DNA of 64,000 nucleotides from Stenotrophomonas sp. Iso1 (lineage in GTDB: Bacteria; Pseudomonadota; Gammaproteobacteria; Xanthomonadales; Xanthomonadaceae). Location: NCBI RefSeq assembly GCF_027497995.1, contig NZ_JAODBT010000002.1:372001-436000 (forward strand), written 5' to 3'. Shown here one piece after another: positions 36,941 to 46,104 of this stretch (position 1 is the first letter of the stretch; each line of letters opens with the position of its first letter). The position numbers were made by a program, and so were the translations under genes. The notes below the pieces were generated by a model. The model did not search any database. It saw nothing but the letters and a program-made list of their open reading frames with translations, and was not told the origin of the DNA.

Positions 36941-38281
36941 TCAGCGCAGCGCTTCCAGTGTCAATTGATGCTTGCGACACATTCGATAAATGGTCACGCG
37001 CGACACTTTCATCATTCGCGCGCAGGCACTGACGTTGTAGCGGCTCTGCTGCAGGCACGACAGCAAGGTCTCACGTTCGGCATGGGTACGGGCATGGCTC
37101 AGTTCCCCATGACTGGCACCATTGCCGTCCTGGCTCAATTCCAGGTCCAGGCAGGTGATCAGTTCGCCCTCGGCGGTGATGGCCGCGCGCTGCACCCGGT
37201 TCAATAGTTCGCGCACGTTGCCGGGCCACTGAAAACGTTCCATCGCATGGCGGGCCTCACTGCTGTAACCGCGCGCACGAATACGGTGACGGCTACGAAA
37301 ATCCGCCAGAAAATGCCGCGACAACAATTCAATATCACCATCGCGGCTGCGCAGCGGCGGCATCGAAAGGCGCAGTACGTTCAAGCGGTAGTACAGGTCG
37401 CGGCGGAAGCTGCCCTTGTCCACCGCGCGTTCCAGATCCACGTGGGTCGCGGCGAGGATGCGCACGTCGACATGGATGGGTTGATTGCTGCCGACGCGTT
37501 CGATGGTCCCTTCCTGCAGTACTCGCAACAGACTGGTCTGTGCATCCAGCGGCAGGTCGCCGATTTCATCCAGGAACACCGTGCCGTTGTGCGCGGTTTC
37601 AAACAGGCCATGACGGCGCGTGGTTGCACCGGTGAAGGCGCCGCGCTCATGGCCGAACAGTTCCGACTGCACCAGGGTGGACGGGATGGCGCCGCAATTC
37701 ACTGCCTGAAAGGGTTTGTCGTGACGCGAGGACAGGCGGTGCAATGCATGCGCGGCGACTTCCTTGCCGGTGCCGGTTTCGCCGGTGATCAAGACCGGCA
37801 GATCGACCGGCGCGAACTTGCGCAAGGTGGCGCGCATCACCAACATCACATCGCTCTCGCCCAGCAGCGTGTCGAGCACATCATCGTGGGCCAGTGCCAA
37901 CGGGGCATCGCCGAGCGCTTGCAACAGCCGCAGCAGTTCTTTGATATCCGGCGGATGTGGAAACTGCTGCCGACACGCAGCAAGCAACGGGTGCGACAAA
38001 CGGGTGTCGTCTTCACCCGGGGAGGGAGTGAGGGCAAACAGCGGCATGTGCCGGTGCTCGGCGGTGAGCTGGCTGATGCGTTCAAGCTCGTTGTCTGAGC
38101 TGGAACGGAAATCAATCAGGCCGACCACCATATCGCCGCCGCGCATGCCGATGTCGGCGGGCTGTTGGGGTAGAACCGCACGTACTTGCCAGCCATCCGC
38201 AGCCAGCATCACTTTTTCTCGCGCCCCCGGTTTTCCGAACCAGATAACACAACGTTTGCTCGAATCAGGTGCTGCGGCCAT
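36941..38281 (-). CDS. Sigma-54-dependent transcriptional activator (VpsR-like)
   Basis: A 446-residue enhancer-binding protein. The N-terminal ~125 residues look like a degenerate receiver domain: Asp57 is in the phospho-acceptor position, but the paired acidic residues are not evident. The AAA+ domain has Walker A GETGTGKE (167-174), the sigma-54-contact loop GAFTGA (214-219) intact, and Walker B FLDEIGD. A Fis-type helix-turn-helix ends the protein ([18 protein letters not shown]). The layout resembles VpsR, a c-di-GMP-responsive biofilm regulator. It converges on the fap-like operon, which carries a sigma-54 promoter, so it is the likely activator. ATG at 38281. Confidence 0.88.
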   Translation of the reverse strand: MAAAPDSSKRCVIWFGKPGAREKVMLAADGWQVRAVLPQQPADIGMRGGDMVVGLIDFRSSSDNELERISQLTAEHRHMPLFALTPSPGEDDTRLSHPLLAACRQQFPHPPDIKELLRLLQALGDAPLALAHDDVLDTLLGESDVMLVMRATLRKFAPVDLPVLITGETGTGKEVAAHALHRLSSRHDKPFQAVNCGAIPSTLVQSELFGHERGAFTGATTRRHGLFETAHNGTVFLDEIGDLPLDAQTSLLRVLQEGTIERVGSNQPIHVDVRILAATHVDLERAVDKGSFRRDLYYRLNVLRLSMPPLRSRDGDIELLSRHFLADFRSRHRIRARGYSSEARHAMERFQWPGNVRELLNRVQRAAITAEGELITCLDLELSQDGNGASHGELSHARTHAERETLLSCLQQSRYNVSACARMMKVSRVTIYRMCRKHQLTLEALR

Positions 38282-38421
38282 GCGTGGTCACCTTTGCGTT
38301 CGGTGGCAACCATATACCCCTGATTCAGAAGGGTGCAATCACATCCGATTGTGAATTGGCGCACATTTTGACATGGCGCGTATTAAGGTTGATTCGGCCG
38401 GGTGACATTGTTCCGCCCACG

Positions 38422-38453
38422 AAAAAAGCCGCCACCCGAAGGGCGACGGCTTT
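38422..38453 (-). terminator. Terminator of the first NlpC/P60 gene
   Basis: A 13-bp stem with two G-U pairs (38425-38437, 38441-38453) followed on the minus strand by a run of T's (complement of 38422-38427). It is 23 bases past the stop. Confidence 0.8.
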
Positions 38454-38475
38454 GGCGGCACTGCCTGCGTCCGGT

Positions 38476-39222
38476 TTACAGCGGAACGCGGCGTGCCTGC
38501 ATGAACTTGTCGCTCCAATAGCCGGTGAGCAGGGTATCGGTACGCACGTCTTTGCCGGTGCTCGGGGCGTGCAGGAAACGGCCCTCACCGACGTAGATGC
38601 CGACATGGTCGACACGGCCACGTCGGCCGAAGAACACCAGATCGCCAGCGGCCAGGGCCGAGCGGTCGCGGATCAGTTCGGAGCTGGCCTGGCTGGCCAT
38701 CTCACGGGACACGCGCGGAAGCTCGATGCCCAGTGCAGTGCGGAATACATAACCCACCAGGCCGCTGCAGTCGAAACCGGCATCCGGCGAGGTGCCGCCC
38801 CAACGGTACGGCGTGCCCAGCAGAGTCATGGCGCGACGCAGAACCGATTGCACCTTGCCGTCAGCGTCGTTGGCGAGCGCGGCTTCGGTGGCGGCGGAAA
38901 CGCCCTTGGAGGCGTCATAAGCGGAAATCAGGCGGCTGAGGTCGCCGGCAAACATCGCCGAGCGGTCCATCAGCGGAATGGTGTCGCTGGCGGCCAGGTG
39001 CGGCAGCAGGGCAGCCAGCGTCGCGGTTGCGGCGGCGTCAGCCTTGCTGCGCTGCGCCTCGACGCGGACAGGTGCGGACTTACTAGCGGGCTCTGCTTCC
39101 GCAGCACTTTGCGCGAAGGCCGGAAGGCTGGCGACGGCCAGTGTCACGGCGCACAACAGGCGGCGGAGGGAGGGTGAAACGGTCTTCGGCTGACCCGGGT
39201 AGGACGTGTTTTCAGTCGTCAC
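38476..39222 (-). CDS. NlpC/P60 family cell-wall hydrolase
   Basis: A 248-residue exported protein (signal ending PAFAQ), a ~90-residue linker/helical region, then the NlpC/P60 domain with the catalytic Cys in FDCSGLVGYV and His in VDHVGIYVG, plus GDLVFFGRRG. Predicted gamma-D-glutamyl-diaminopimelate type endopeptidase acting on peptidoglycan in the periplasm. Starts at GTG 39222. A second, shorter paralogue lies directly upstream on the same strand. Confidence 0.88.
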   Translation of the reverse strand: MTTENTSYPGQPKTVSPSLRRLLCAVTLAVASLPAFAQSAAEAEPASKSAPVRVEAQRSKADAAATATLAALLPHLAASDTIPLMDRSAMFAGDLSRLISAYDASKGVSAATEAALANDADGKVQSVLRRAMTLLGTPYRWGGTSPDAGFDCSGLVGYVFRTALGIELPRVSREMASQASSELIRDRSALAAGDLVFFGRRGRVDHVGIYVGEGRFLHAPSTGKDVRTDTLLTGYWSDKFMQARRVPL

Positions 39223-39327
39223 GCGGCAGTCACAATAAAATTCGATGGGCGATCATGCCCTGCGAAGCGTGGGGATAGGTACAAATTTCGTTAATTATTC
39301 GTTATTTTCGGTGACCGAATTCACGGT

Positions 39328-39855
39328 TTACCGCAAAACACGCTTGGCGCCTGTGTAATGGTTGCGCCAGTAAGGCCCATCTAGGTAATCCAGCCTTACG
39401 GTTCCGCCGGTGCTCGGGGCATGCACAAAGCGGCCTTCGCCGACGTAAATCCCGACATGCCAAACGTTGCCCTTGTCGCCAAAAAACACCAGATCGCCAG
39501 CGGTCAGGCGGTCGGTGGCGATCTTCGGCCCCTGGATGGCGGCCAGCTCCCGCGAGGTGCGTGGCAGGTTCAGCGCCAGCATGTCCCGGTACACATAAGT
39601 GACCAGACCGCTGCAGTCGAAGCCGGATTCTGGCGTGTTGCCGCCATACCGGTAGGGCGTGCCCACCAAGCCTAGTGCCCGCATCAGCACCGACGCGGCA
39701 GCGGCCGGGTCGGCCGGCGCTACAGGAGAGTAGGTGTGGCCGGACGGCGGTGCCGACTTGCTGGGGCTGTGCCCGCAGCCAGCCAGGGCAGTGGTAATCA
39801 GGAGCGCGGCGGACAACTGCCACGTGCGGGAGTGGAAAACTGGCGTGATGTGCAT
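39328..39855 (-). CDS. NlpC/P60 family lipoprotein
   Basis: A 175-residue protein with lipobox TTALAGC, a short Ser/Pro linker, then an NlpC/P60 domain with catalytic Cys in FDCSGLVTYV and His in WHVGIYVG. It is highly similar to the neighbouring 38476-39222 product over the catalytic region (for example VGEGRFVHAPSTG), pointing to tandem duplication. The family includes Spr/MepS, a peptidoglycan DD- or LD-endopeptidase for wall growth. ATG at 39855 gives the normal lipoprotein signal; a GTG at 39876 is an alternative. It reads divergently from slyD. Confidence 0.87.
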   Translation of the reverse strand: MHITPVFHSRTWQLSAALLITTALAGCGHSPSKSAPPSGHTYSPVAPADPAAAASVLMRALGLVGTPYRYGGNTPESGFDCSGLVTYVYRDMLALNLPRTSRELAAIQGPKIATDRLTAGDLVFFGDKGNVWHVGIYVGEGRFVHAPSTGGTVRLDYLDGPYWRNHYTGAKRVLR

Positions 39856-39965
39856 GGAGCCCGGATAATGCGCCACCTCAGAAGGCCGTCATCATGGCGG
39901 CGTCCTCGGCGGCCGGCAAGGCCGCCTCAACGTCTGCCCCGGGCAGCCACCAGACAGAGTTAGGC

Positions 39966-40445
39966 ATGAAGATCGAAAAAGACCGCGTCGTCCGTTTCCA
40001 CTACACCGTTTCCGAAATCGGCCAGGAGCCGATCGAAAGCTCCAAGGACCGTGATCCGCTGGCGATCCTGATCGGCCACGGCAACATCATCCCGGGCCTG
40101 GAAGCGGCCATGATGGACAAGGAAGCCGGTGAGAGCTTCGGCGTTGACGTGAAGTCGACCGAAGCCTACGGCGAGCGCCGCGAGGGCTTGACCCAGCGCG
40201 TGCCGAAGAAGCATTTCGGTACCACCCGCCTGGTGCCGGGCAACCAGGTAATCCTGCAGACCAACTTCGGCCCGCGCGCCGTTACGGTCCAAAAGGTTGG
40301 CATGACCGTGGTCGACGTTGACCTGAACCACCCGATGGCCGGCAAGGATCTGCATTTCGACGTGGAAATCATCGAAGTGCGCGAAGCCAGCGAAGAAGAA
40401 GTGCAGCACGGCCACGTGCACGGTGACGGCGGTCACCAGCACTGA
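39966..40445 (+). CDS. slyD: FKBP-type peptidyl-prolyl isomerase SlyD
   Basis: A 159-residue protein with the split FKBP fold of SlyD (V-x-F-x-Y-T at the start, G-x-x-x-I-I-P-G-L-E, then the insert-in-flap domain, and AYGERREGLTQRVP). A His-rich tail (HGHVHGDGGHQH) suits nickel or zinc binding. It is a cytoplasmic prolyl isomerase, chaperone and metallochaperone. ATG at 39966 follows the family; a longer frame from 39894 is not conserved. Its own terminator is at 40468-40498. Confidence 0.92.
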   Translation: MKIEKDRVVRFHYTVSEIGQEPIESSKDRDPLAILIGHGNIIPGLEAAMMDKEAGESFGVDVKSTEAYGERREGLTQRVPKKHFGTTRLVPGNQVILQTNFGPRAVTVQKVGMTVVDVDLNHPMAGKDLHFDVEIIEVREASEEEVQHGHVHGDGGHQH

Positions 40446-40467
40446 TTGCCGCACCGGCAGCGATGCA

Positions 40468-40498
40468 GCAAACGGCCCGCCTTGTGCGGGCCGTTTGC
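40468..40498 (+). terminator. Terminator of slyD
   Basis: A perfect 13-bp stem GCAAACGGCCCGC/GCGGGCCGTTTGC (40468-40480, 40486-40498) with a 5-base loop; only a short T stretch follows. Confidence 0.8.
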
Positions 40499-40631
40499 GT
40501 TTGAAGGGAACGACGGTAGCGCGCAGCGATGCCGCGTCGAGGCTGGTTCGGTAGTGTTTCTGCCGGGCATGGCTTGGCGCTGCCGCGATGCGGCGGAGGG
40601 CGTGTTTTAATCGCGCACTTGCCGCCAGAGC

Positions 40632-41837
40632 GTGTCTACCTTGTCCACTCCCGTTTTCCAGCCCGTCACATCGAATGAGCGCATCGCCACGCTGGACATC
40701 CTGCGTGGCCTGGCGCTGCTCGGCATCTTGCTGATGAACATCGAGGCCTTTGCTGGGCCGCTGGATATGTCTTTCACCGGCATCGACGCGCATTGGCAAG
40801 GGTTGGACCGCTGGGCCGATGGTTTCGTCTACATCTTTGTACAGGGCAAATTTTTCACGCTTTTCTCGTTGCTGTTCGGGGTGGGCTTCGCGGTGATGGC
40901 CCAGCGTGCCGAAGCTGCCGGGCGCGACTTCACCCGCTTCTATCTACGCCGCAGCCTGGGCCTATTGTTGATCGGCGTGCTGCATATGGTGCTGCTGTGG
41001 GCCGGTGACATCCTGGTGGCCTACGCGCTGTTGTCTTTCGTGTTACTGGCTTTTCGCGAGGCACCGCGCAGCTGGTTGCCGGCATTGGGCACGGCGGCTT
41101 ATCTGGCCGCTGCCGTTTTGATTCTGTTGCTAGGTGCGGTGATGTCGCTGCTGCCTGACGAAGAAGTTGCCAAGCAGACCAGCACCGCATTGGCTTCGAT
41201 TGAAGCGCAACGCCAAGCCTATGGACACGGCAGTTACGGCGTGGCGGTGCTGCAGCGGTTGCGCGACTTCGGTACGACGCTGGGCGCATTGCTGGTGGTA
41301 GGGCCGCAGGTGCTGGGCATGTTTTTGATTGGCGCGTGGTTTGCACGTAGCGGCGCCATTGCCCATCCGAGCGAGCATCCCCGGCTGTTCAAAACACTGC
41401 GTTGGGGGGCATTGCCGTTGGGTCTGGCGCTGATGCTACTCAGCGTTTGGTGGTTGCCTTATATCGCCCCTGGGCGTTTTGACCTGCGTTCGACCGGTAC
41501 TTACGCCTTGAATGCGGTAGCTGGCCTTTTGATGTGCCTGGGTTATCTGGCGTGGGGCGTGCACTGGAGCGCGCATCTGCGATGGCTGGCGCCCGCAGGG
41601 CGGATGGCGTTGAGCAATTACCTGGCTCAATCACTGGTGTGCACGTTGGTGTTCTATGGCTACGGGCTGGGCTGGTTTGAGCAGATGGGACGTGCGTGGC
41701 AGCTGCTGTTTGCGGTTGCCTTGTTTGCCCTGCAGGTGCTGCTCAGTCAGTGCTGGCTGAAGTACTTCCGCTTCGGCCCGATGGAGTGGTTGTGGCGTGC
41801 GATCACTTACTTGCAGTTGCCACCATTGCGTCGTTAG
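40632..41837 (+). CDS. DUF418 domain membrane protein
   Basis: A 401-residue polytopic membrane protein. It opens with R-I-x-x-L-D-I-L-R-G-L-A-L-L-G-I-L-L-M-N, diagnostic of the DUF418/YeiB family, and has about ten hydrophobic segments plus a C-terminal DUF418 portion (GRMALSNYLAQSL). Function unknown; members are sometimes compared to acyltransferase-3 proteins. GTG start at 40632. Followed 28 bases later by a DadA-like gene. Confidence 0.88.
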   Translation: MSTLSTPVFQPVTSNERIATLDILRGLALLGILLMNIEAFAGPLDMSFTGIDAHWQGLDRWADGFVYIFVQGKFFTLFSLLFGVGFAVMAQRAEAAGRDFTRFYLRRSLGLLLIGVLHMVLLWAGDILVAYALLSFVLLAFREAPRSWLPALGTAAYLAAAVLILLLGAVMSLLPDEEVAKQTSTALASIEAQRQAYGHGSYGVAVLQRLRDFGTTLGALLVVGPQVLGMFLIGAWFARSGAIAHPSEHPRLFKTLRWGALPLGLALMLLSVWWLPYIAPGRFDLRSTGTYALNAVAGLLMCLGYLAWGVHWSAHLRWLAPAGRMALSNYLAQSLVCTLVFYGYGLGWFEQMGRAWQLLFAVALFALQVLLSQCWLKYFRFGPMEWLWRAITYLQLPPLRR

Positions 41838-41865
41838 TCCGTGGGCTGCGGAATAGAATTAGCGG

Positions 41866-43116
41866 GTGAATTGCCCCCAAGACGACGTCCTGATCATTGG
41901 CGCCGGTGCCACCGGCTTGGCCACTGCATTGGCCCTTTCCGAAGCTGGGCGACAAGTGCGCGTGCTGGATGCCGGTCGTCTCGGCGGCGCAACGTCGCAC
42001 GGTAACTGCGGCACCATTACGCCCAGTCATGCGCCACCCTTGGCCGCGCCCGGCGTGCCAATGCGCGCGCTGCGTTGGATGCTGTCACCGCAGGCGCCGC
42101 TGTATATCCCGCCACGTTTTGATCCGGCGCTGTGGCGTTGGCTGGCGCGCTTTGTCGCCCGCTGCAATCAGCATGATTGGTTGCAGAGCACGCAAGGCCG
42201 CGCGGCCTTGTTGAACGACTCGCGGCAGCGTTTGAGTGGTTGGGTGCGTCACTACCGGCTCGACTGTGAATTCGCCGAAAAGGGCCTGGATTACGTGTTC
42301 CGCGAACAGGCCAACTTCGAACGACACGCGCTTGAATGCGAGGCATTGCAATCATTGGGCATCGCCACGCAGGTGATCGACGGTATCGACTATCTGCGGC
42401 AGGAGCCTGCATTCAATGAAGGCATCGTCGGCGCGATCCGCTTCCCCGGGGATGCCAGCCTGCGGCCGGATCGTTACACCGCCGAACTTGGCCGGGTATT
42501 GCGTGCGCGCGGCGTGGTGATCGAAGAACACTGTGCGCTGCTGTCGTTTGAACCGCAGGTGCGCGGCGTGCGCGTGCAGACCGCGAAGGGGGAGCGCCGT
42601 GCGGCTGAGCTTGTCCTCGCTGCTGGCGCATGGTCGCCGCAGTTGGTGCGCAGTGTGGGCCTGCGCATGCCGATCCAGGCCGGCAAGGGATATTCGATCA
42701 CCAGCAGTCAGCCGATGCAGGTGCCGAGCCGCCCCGTGGTGTTGAAGGACCGCTCGGTATTCGCGATCGCCTGGAAGGGGCAGATGCGTCTTGGCGGGAC
42801 GATGGAATTCTCCGGGCACGACAGCCGCATGAATGAAACCCGCCTGCAGGCGTTGGAGCAGGCGGCGCATCTGTATCTGCGCCAGCCGCTGGGCGAGACC
42901 AGGCATCAACGCTGGTACGGCTGGCGGCCGATGACATGGGATGACATGCCCATATTGGGGCGTTCGCCCCGGCATGCTCACGTCTGGCTAGCGGCCGGGC
43001 ATGGCATGCTCGGCATCAGCATGAGCAGTGGGAGTGGACAACTGATGGCTGATTTGATTACCGGGCGGGCACCTGCCATTGATCCTGCGCCCTATCGCGC
43101 GGAGCGTTTCCAATGA
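41866..43116 (+). CDS. FAD-dependent D-amino acid dehydrogenase-like oxidoreductase
   Basis: A 416-residue DAO-family protein with an N-terminal dinucleotide site, IIGAGATGLATALALSEAG, and the DadA-like arrangement with SHGNCGTITPSHAPPLAAPG near residue 45, where DadA carries its FAD-contact loop. A C-terminal GWRPMTWDDMPILG and GHGMLGISMSSGSG complete the fold. It likely oxidises a D-amino acid or related imino substrate, feeding electrons to quinone. The exact substrate is not visible. GTG start; the stop overlaps the gor start by four bases. Confidence 0.85.
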   Translation: MNCPQDDVLIIGAGATGLATALALSEAGRQVRVLDAGRLGGATSHGNCGTITPSHAPPLAAPGVPMRALRWMLSPQAPLYIPPRFDPALWRWLARFVARCNQHDWLQSTQGRAALLNDSRQRLSGWVRHYRLDCEFAEKGLDYVFREQANFERHALECEALQSLGIATQVIDGIDYLRQEPAFNEGIVGAIRFPGDASLRPDRYTAELGRVLRARGVVIEEHCALLSFEPQVRGVRVQTAKGERRAAELVLAAGAWSPQLVRSVGLRMPIQAGKGYSITSSQPMQVPSRPVVLKDRSVFAIAWKGQMRLGGTMEFSGHDSRMNETRLQALEQAAHLYLRQPLGETRHQRWYGWRPMTWDDMPILGRSPRHAHVWLAAGHGMLGISMSSGSGQLMADLITGRAPAIDPAPYRAERFQ

Positions 43117-44465
43117 GTGCCGATGCTTACGATGTCGTGGTGATCGGCGGTGGCTCCGGTGGGTTGGCGGCGGCATTTCGCGCCGCAGGGCACGGTGCCA
43201 AAGTCGCGATGCTGGAGCCTTCGCCACTGGGCGGCACCTGCGTCAACGTGGGCTGCGTGCCGAAGAAAGCCATGTGGCTTGCAGCAGATCTTGCCGAGCG
43301 GATTGGTCTGGCGTCACGCATGGGCTTTGACGTGCCCGCTGAGCCGGCGCTGGATTGGGCGCAGCTGGTACAACGGCGGCAGGGCTATATCGCCAATATT
43401 CATGCCAGCTACCAGAAGCGTCTGGACGAAACCGGCGTGGCCCGCATCAGTCGTCGTGGCCGTCTGCTGGATGCGCATACGGTGGAGTGCGATGACGGTA
43501 CCCAACTGCGTGCCCAGCACATCATCATCGCCACCGGTGCGCATCCGTTGAAGCCAGGTATTCCAGGCGCGGAACTGGGCGGCGTGTCTGACGACTTCTT
43601 TGCCTTGCAGTCGCGCCCGGCGCGCGTGGCGATCATTGGCGGTGGCTACATTGCCGTGGAGCTGGCGGGCGTATTGCGCGCACTGGGCAGCACGGTGGCG
43701 TTGCTGGTGCGCGGCCAGCGCCTGCTGGGCCATTTTGATGCGGAGGTGTCCGAGCAATTGGCCGAGAACCTGCGCCTGCAGGGCGTGGAGCTGCATTTCG
43801 GCTGTGAAGTAAAAGCGCTGGAGCGCCAGTATGGCCGCGTGCGCGCGGTGCTGCAGAACGGGCCGGAGCATGTTGTATTCGACAACGTATTGTTCGCTAC
43901 CGGGCGCGCGCCGAACACGCATGCGCTTGGCCTGGAGCAGGTGGGCGTGGTGCTGAGCGAGAAGGGCGCCATTGAGGTGGATGCTTACCAGAACACCTCC
44001 GTGCCGAGCGTCTTTGCGGTGGGTGATGTCACTGGCCGGGTGACGTTGACGCCGGTGGCCATCGCTGCGGCACGTCGCTTGATGGATAGGCTGTACGGCG
44101 GCCAGGCCGATGCCCGGCTCGACTACGACAACGTGCCCAGCGTGGTATTTGCGCACCCGCCATTCGGCACTGTGGGATTGAGCGAAGAAGAAGCGCGTAA
44201 GCGTTTCGACAAAGTGACCACGTATCACAGCCGTTTCCGGCCCATGCTGCAGGCGCTGGGAGATGGTGACGTGCGCACGGTATTCAAAATGGTCTGCGCG
44301 GGCGATGACGAAAAAGTGGTGGGCATCCATCTGTTGGGTGAAGGCGCCGACGAGATCCTGCAGGGTTTTGCGGTGGCCATGAAGGCGGGGGTCACCCGCA
44401 GGCAGATGGAAGACACCGTGGCGATTCATCCCACTTCGGCCGAAGAAGTGGTGTTGATGCGTTAA
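43113..44465 (+). CDS. gor: Glutathione-disulfide reductase
   Basis: A 450-residue class I pyridine nucleotide-disulfide oxidoreductase: FAD site VIGGGSGGLAAAFRAAG, redox disulfide in GGTCVNVGCVPKK, NAD(P) Rossmann motif (IIGGGYIAVELAGVL), and dimerisation domain ending HPTSAEEVVLMR with the catalytic His-Glu pair. The HPTSAEE end and length indicate glutathione reductase rather than lipoamide or mercuric reductase. It keeps cytoplasmic glutathione reduced with NADPH. ATGA overlap with the preceding oxidase gene implies one operon; why an amino acid oxidase should be paired with it is unclear, perhaps peroxide defence. Confidence 0.93.
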   Translation: MSADAYDVVVIGGGSGGLAAAFRAAGHGAKVAMLEPSPLGGTCVNVGCVPKKAMWLAADLAERIGLASRMGFDVPAEPALDWAQLVQRRQGYIANIHASYQKRLDETGVARISRRGRLLDAHTVECDDGTQLRAQHIIIATGAHPLKPGIPGAELGGVSDDFFALQSRPARVAIIGGGYIAVELAGVLRALGSTVALLVRGQRLLGHFDAEVSEQLAENLRLQGVELHFGCEVKALERQYGRVRAVLQNGPEHVVFDNVLFATGRAPNTHALGLEQVGVVLSEKGAIEVDAYQNTSVPSVFAVGDVTGRVTLTPVAIAAARRLMDRLYGGQADARLDYDNVPSVVFAHPPFGTVGLSEEEARKRFDKVTTYHSRFRPMLQALGDGDVRTVFKMVCAGDDEKVVGIHLLGEGADEILQGFAVAMKAGVTRRQMEDTVAIHPTSAEEVVLMR

Positions 44466-44764
44466 GGAGACTTGAGCGAGACGGTGAGAGGGCTGAAGCC
44501 GAGCCAAGCAACTATGGCGCTACGGCATCGCCCCTCTTTCCATTCCTGCGCGTCGCGCAAGGATGGAGTTGGCTCATGCAATCGCGGGCAATGCTGCGGT
44601 GTCATTTCTCCAGATTCCTTCCTCCCGCAACGCCAAGCGACGGACTGGGGTGGGAGGTTTTCAGCGACTGGCCTTCTTCTCCCCTTACCCATTGCTGCCG
44701 CAGGTATTCCCGCTCCCTGCAGCGCATCGCCGATAATACGCACCCCCCGCGATCCCCTTCGCCG
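44466..44764. other. Gene-free gap between gor and EamA genes
   Basis: About 300 bases without a convincing gene, tRNA or terminator. The frame of the EamA gene stays open through much of it, but those codons lack family similarity. Confidence 0.4.
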
Positions 44765-45706
44765 ATGAACGTTCCACTCCGGCCCACCGGTACAACGCTA
44801 CCCACCAGCTCCCGTCGCTTGCTGATCAATGGCCTGCTGTTGGCCGGCACGGGCGCCATTGCTGCTTCCGGCAAGGCGGTGATCGTCAAGCTGGCCTATC
44901 GTCACGGCGCCGATGCCACTGCATTGCTGGCGCTGCGGATGATGGTCGCGTTCCCGTTCTTCATCGTCATGGGCATGTGGGCGGCGCGACGCGCGCAGCC
45001 GTTGTCACGCGGGGATATGGGGCGAGTAGTGCTGCTGGGTTTCAGCGGTTATTACCTCTCCAGCTATCTCGACTTCCTCGGGCTGCAGTACATCAGCGCG
45101 ACGTTGGAGCGATTGATTCTTTATCTCAGCCCAACCCTTGTGGTGCTGATCGCGCTGGTGATGCTCAAACAACGGCCCACACGCATGCAGGTGGCAGCCT
45201 TGCTGGTGAGCTATCTCGGCGTGCTGCTGGCGTTCGGGCACGACATCCAGCTCGATGGCCAGCGCACGCTGACCGGCTCAGCCTTGGTGTTTGCCAGTGC
45301 GCTCAGCTACGCGGTCTATCTGTTCGGCAGCGGGCAGGTGGTGGCGCGTATCGGTGCGGTACGGCTGACGGCCTACGCCAGCATGGTGGCCTGTGTGTTG
45401 TGCATCGGCCAGTACCTGTTGTTGCAACCGGTGAGTGCGTTGTGGACCTATGCGCCGCAGGTGTATTGGCTGTCGCTGCTCAACGGGACGGTCTGCACCG
45501 TGTTGCCGGTGCTTGCGATCATGGTCGGGGTCAAGCGCATTGGCTCGTCGCTGGCAGCGCAGGTGAGTATGCTGGGGCCGGTTTCCACCATTGTGCTGAG
45601 CGTATGGCTGCTCGACGAACCGATGGGCCCGTGGCAGAGCGCAGGCACCGTGCTGGTGCTGGCGGGCGTGCTGCTGGTCGGCAGCGGCATAGCGAAGAAG
45701 CGGTGA
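44765..45706 (+). CDS. EamA/DMT family transporter
   Basis: A 313-residue membrane protein with ten hydrophobic segments in two EamA repeats (first ending at ...AFGHDIQLDG, second containing SLLNGTVCTVLPVLAIMVGVKRIGSSLAAQVS). Family members export amino acids or metabolites. Substrate not predictable. ATG at 44765 gives the usual length; longer frames from 44576 look non-coding. Its stop overlaps the GTG of the next gene. Confidence 0.87.
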   Translation: MNVPLRPTGTTLPTSSRRLLINGLLLAGTGAIAASGKAVIVKLAYRHGADATALLALRMMVAFPFFIVMGMWAARRAQPLSRGDMGRVVLLGFSGYYLSSYLDFLGLQYISATLERLILYLSPTLVVLIALVMLKQRPTRMQVAALLVSYLGVLLAFGHDIQLDGQRTLTGSALVFASALSYAVYLFGSGQVVARIGAVRLTAYASMVACVLCIGQYLLLQPVSALWTYAPQVYWLSLLNGTVCTVLPVLAIMVGVKRIGSSLAAQVSMLGPVSTIVLSVWLLDEPMGPWQSAGTVLVLAGVLLVGSGIAKKR

Positions 45707-46062
45707 GCGAGATACCGGCTGCCGCTGCTGGCGATCCGACCGCGGGCCATGTCCGCATTCTTGAAACGATCCGCGCCATTCCGCGCGGTCAAGTGTTGGG
45801 CTATGGCGAAGTAGCGGCCAAGGCCGGTTTACCGGGCCGCGCGCGGCTGGTGGCGCGGCTGCTGGGCAGCAATGATGACCCGGAGTTGCCGTGGCACCGG
45901 GTGCTGCGCTCGGATGGGCGCATCGCCATGCCTGAAGGCTCGCGCGGTTGGCGCGAGCAGAGTCAGCGTCTGCGCGCCGAGGGGGTGGCCGTGGAGAACG
46001 GCCGGGTGAAGCGGGCCAAACCGCCACGCACGCTGGATGAAGCGATCTGGGGGCCGGGCTAG
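45703..46062 (+). CDS. Alkyltransferase-like protein (ATL), Trp in place of active Cys
   Basis: A 119-residue protein matching the C-terminal DNA-binding half of MGMT: HTH region PRGQVLGYGEVAAKAG, the Arg finger, and P-W-H-R-V (residues 63-67) where active alkyltransferases have P-C-H-R-V. Loss of the acceptor Cys with Trp in place is the mark of ATL proteins, which bind O6-alkylguanine and recruit nucleotide excision repair without transferring the alkyl group. GTG start at 45703 overlaps the EamA stop, so the two genes are coupled. Confidence 0.9.
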   Translation: MSEIPAAAAGDPTAGHVRILETIRAIPRGQVLGYGEVAAKAGLPGRARLVARLLGSNDDPELPWHRVLRSDGRIAMPEGSRGWREQSQRLRAEGVAVENGRVKRAKPPRTLDEAIWGPG

Positions 46063-46104
46063 CCGCTGCGGCTATCATGGGCAGGAGTTCTCCCGGATGC
46101 CGCC

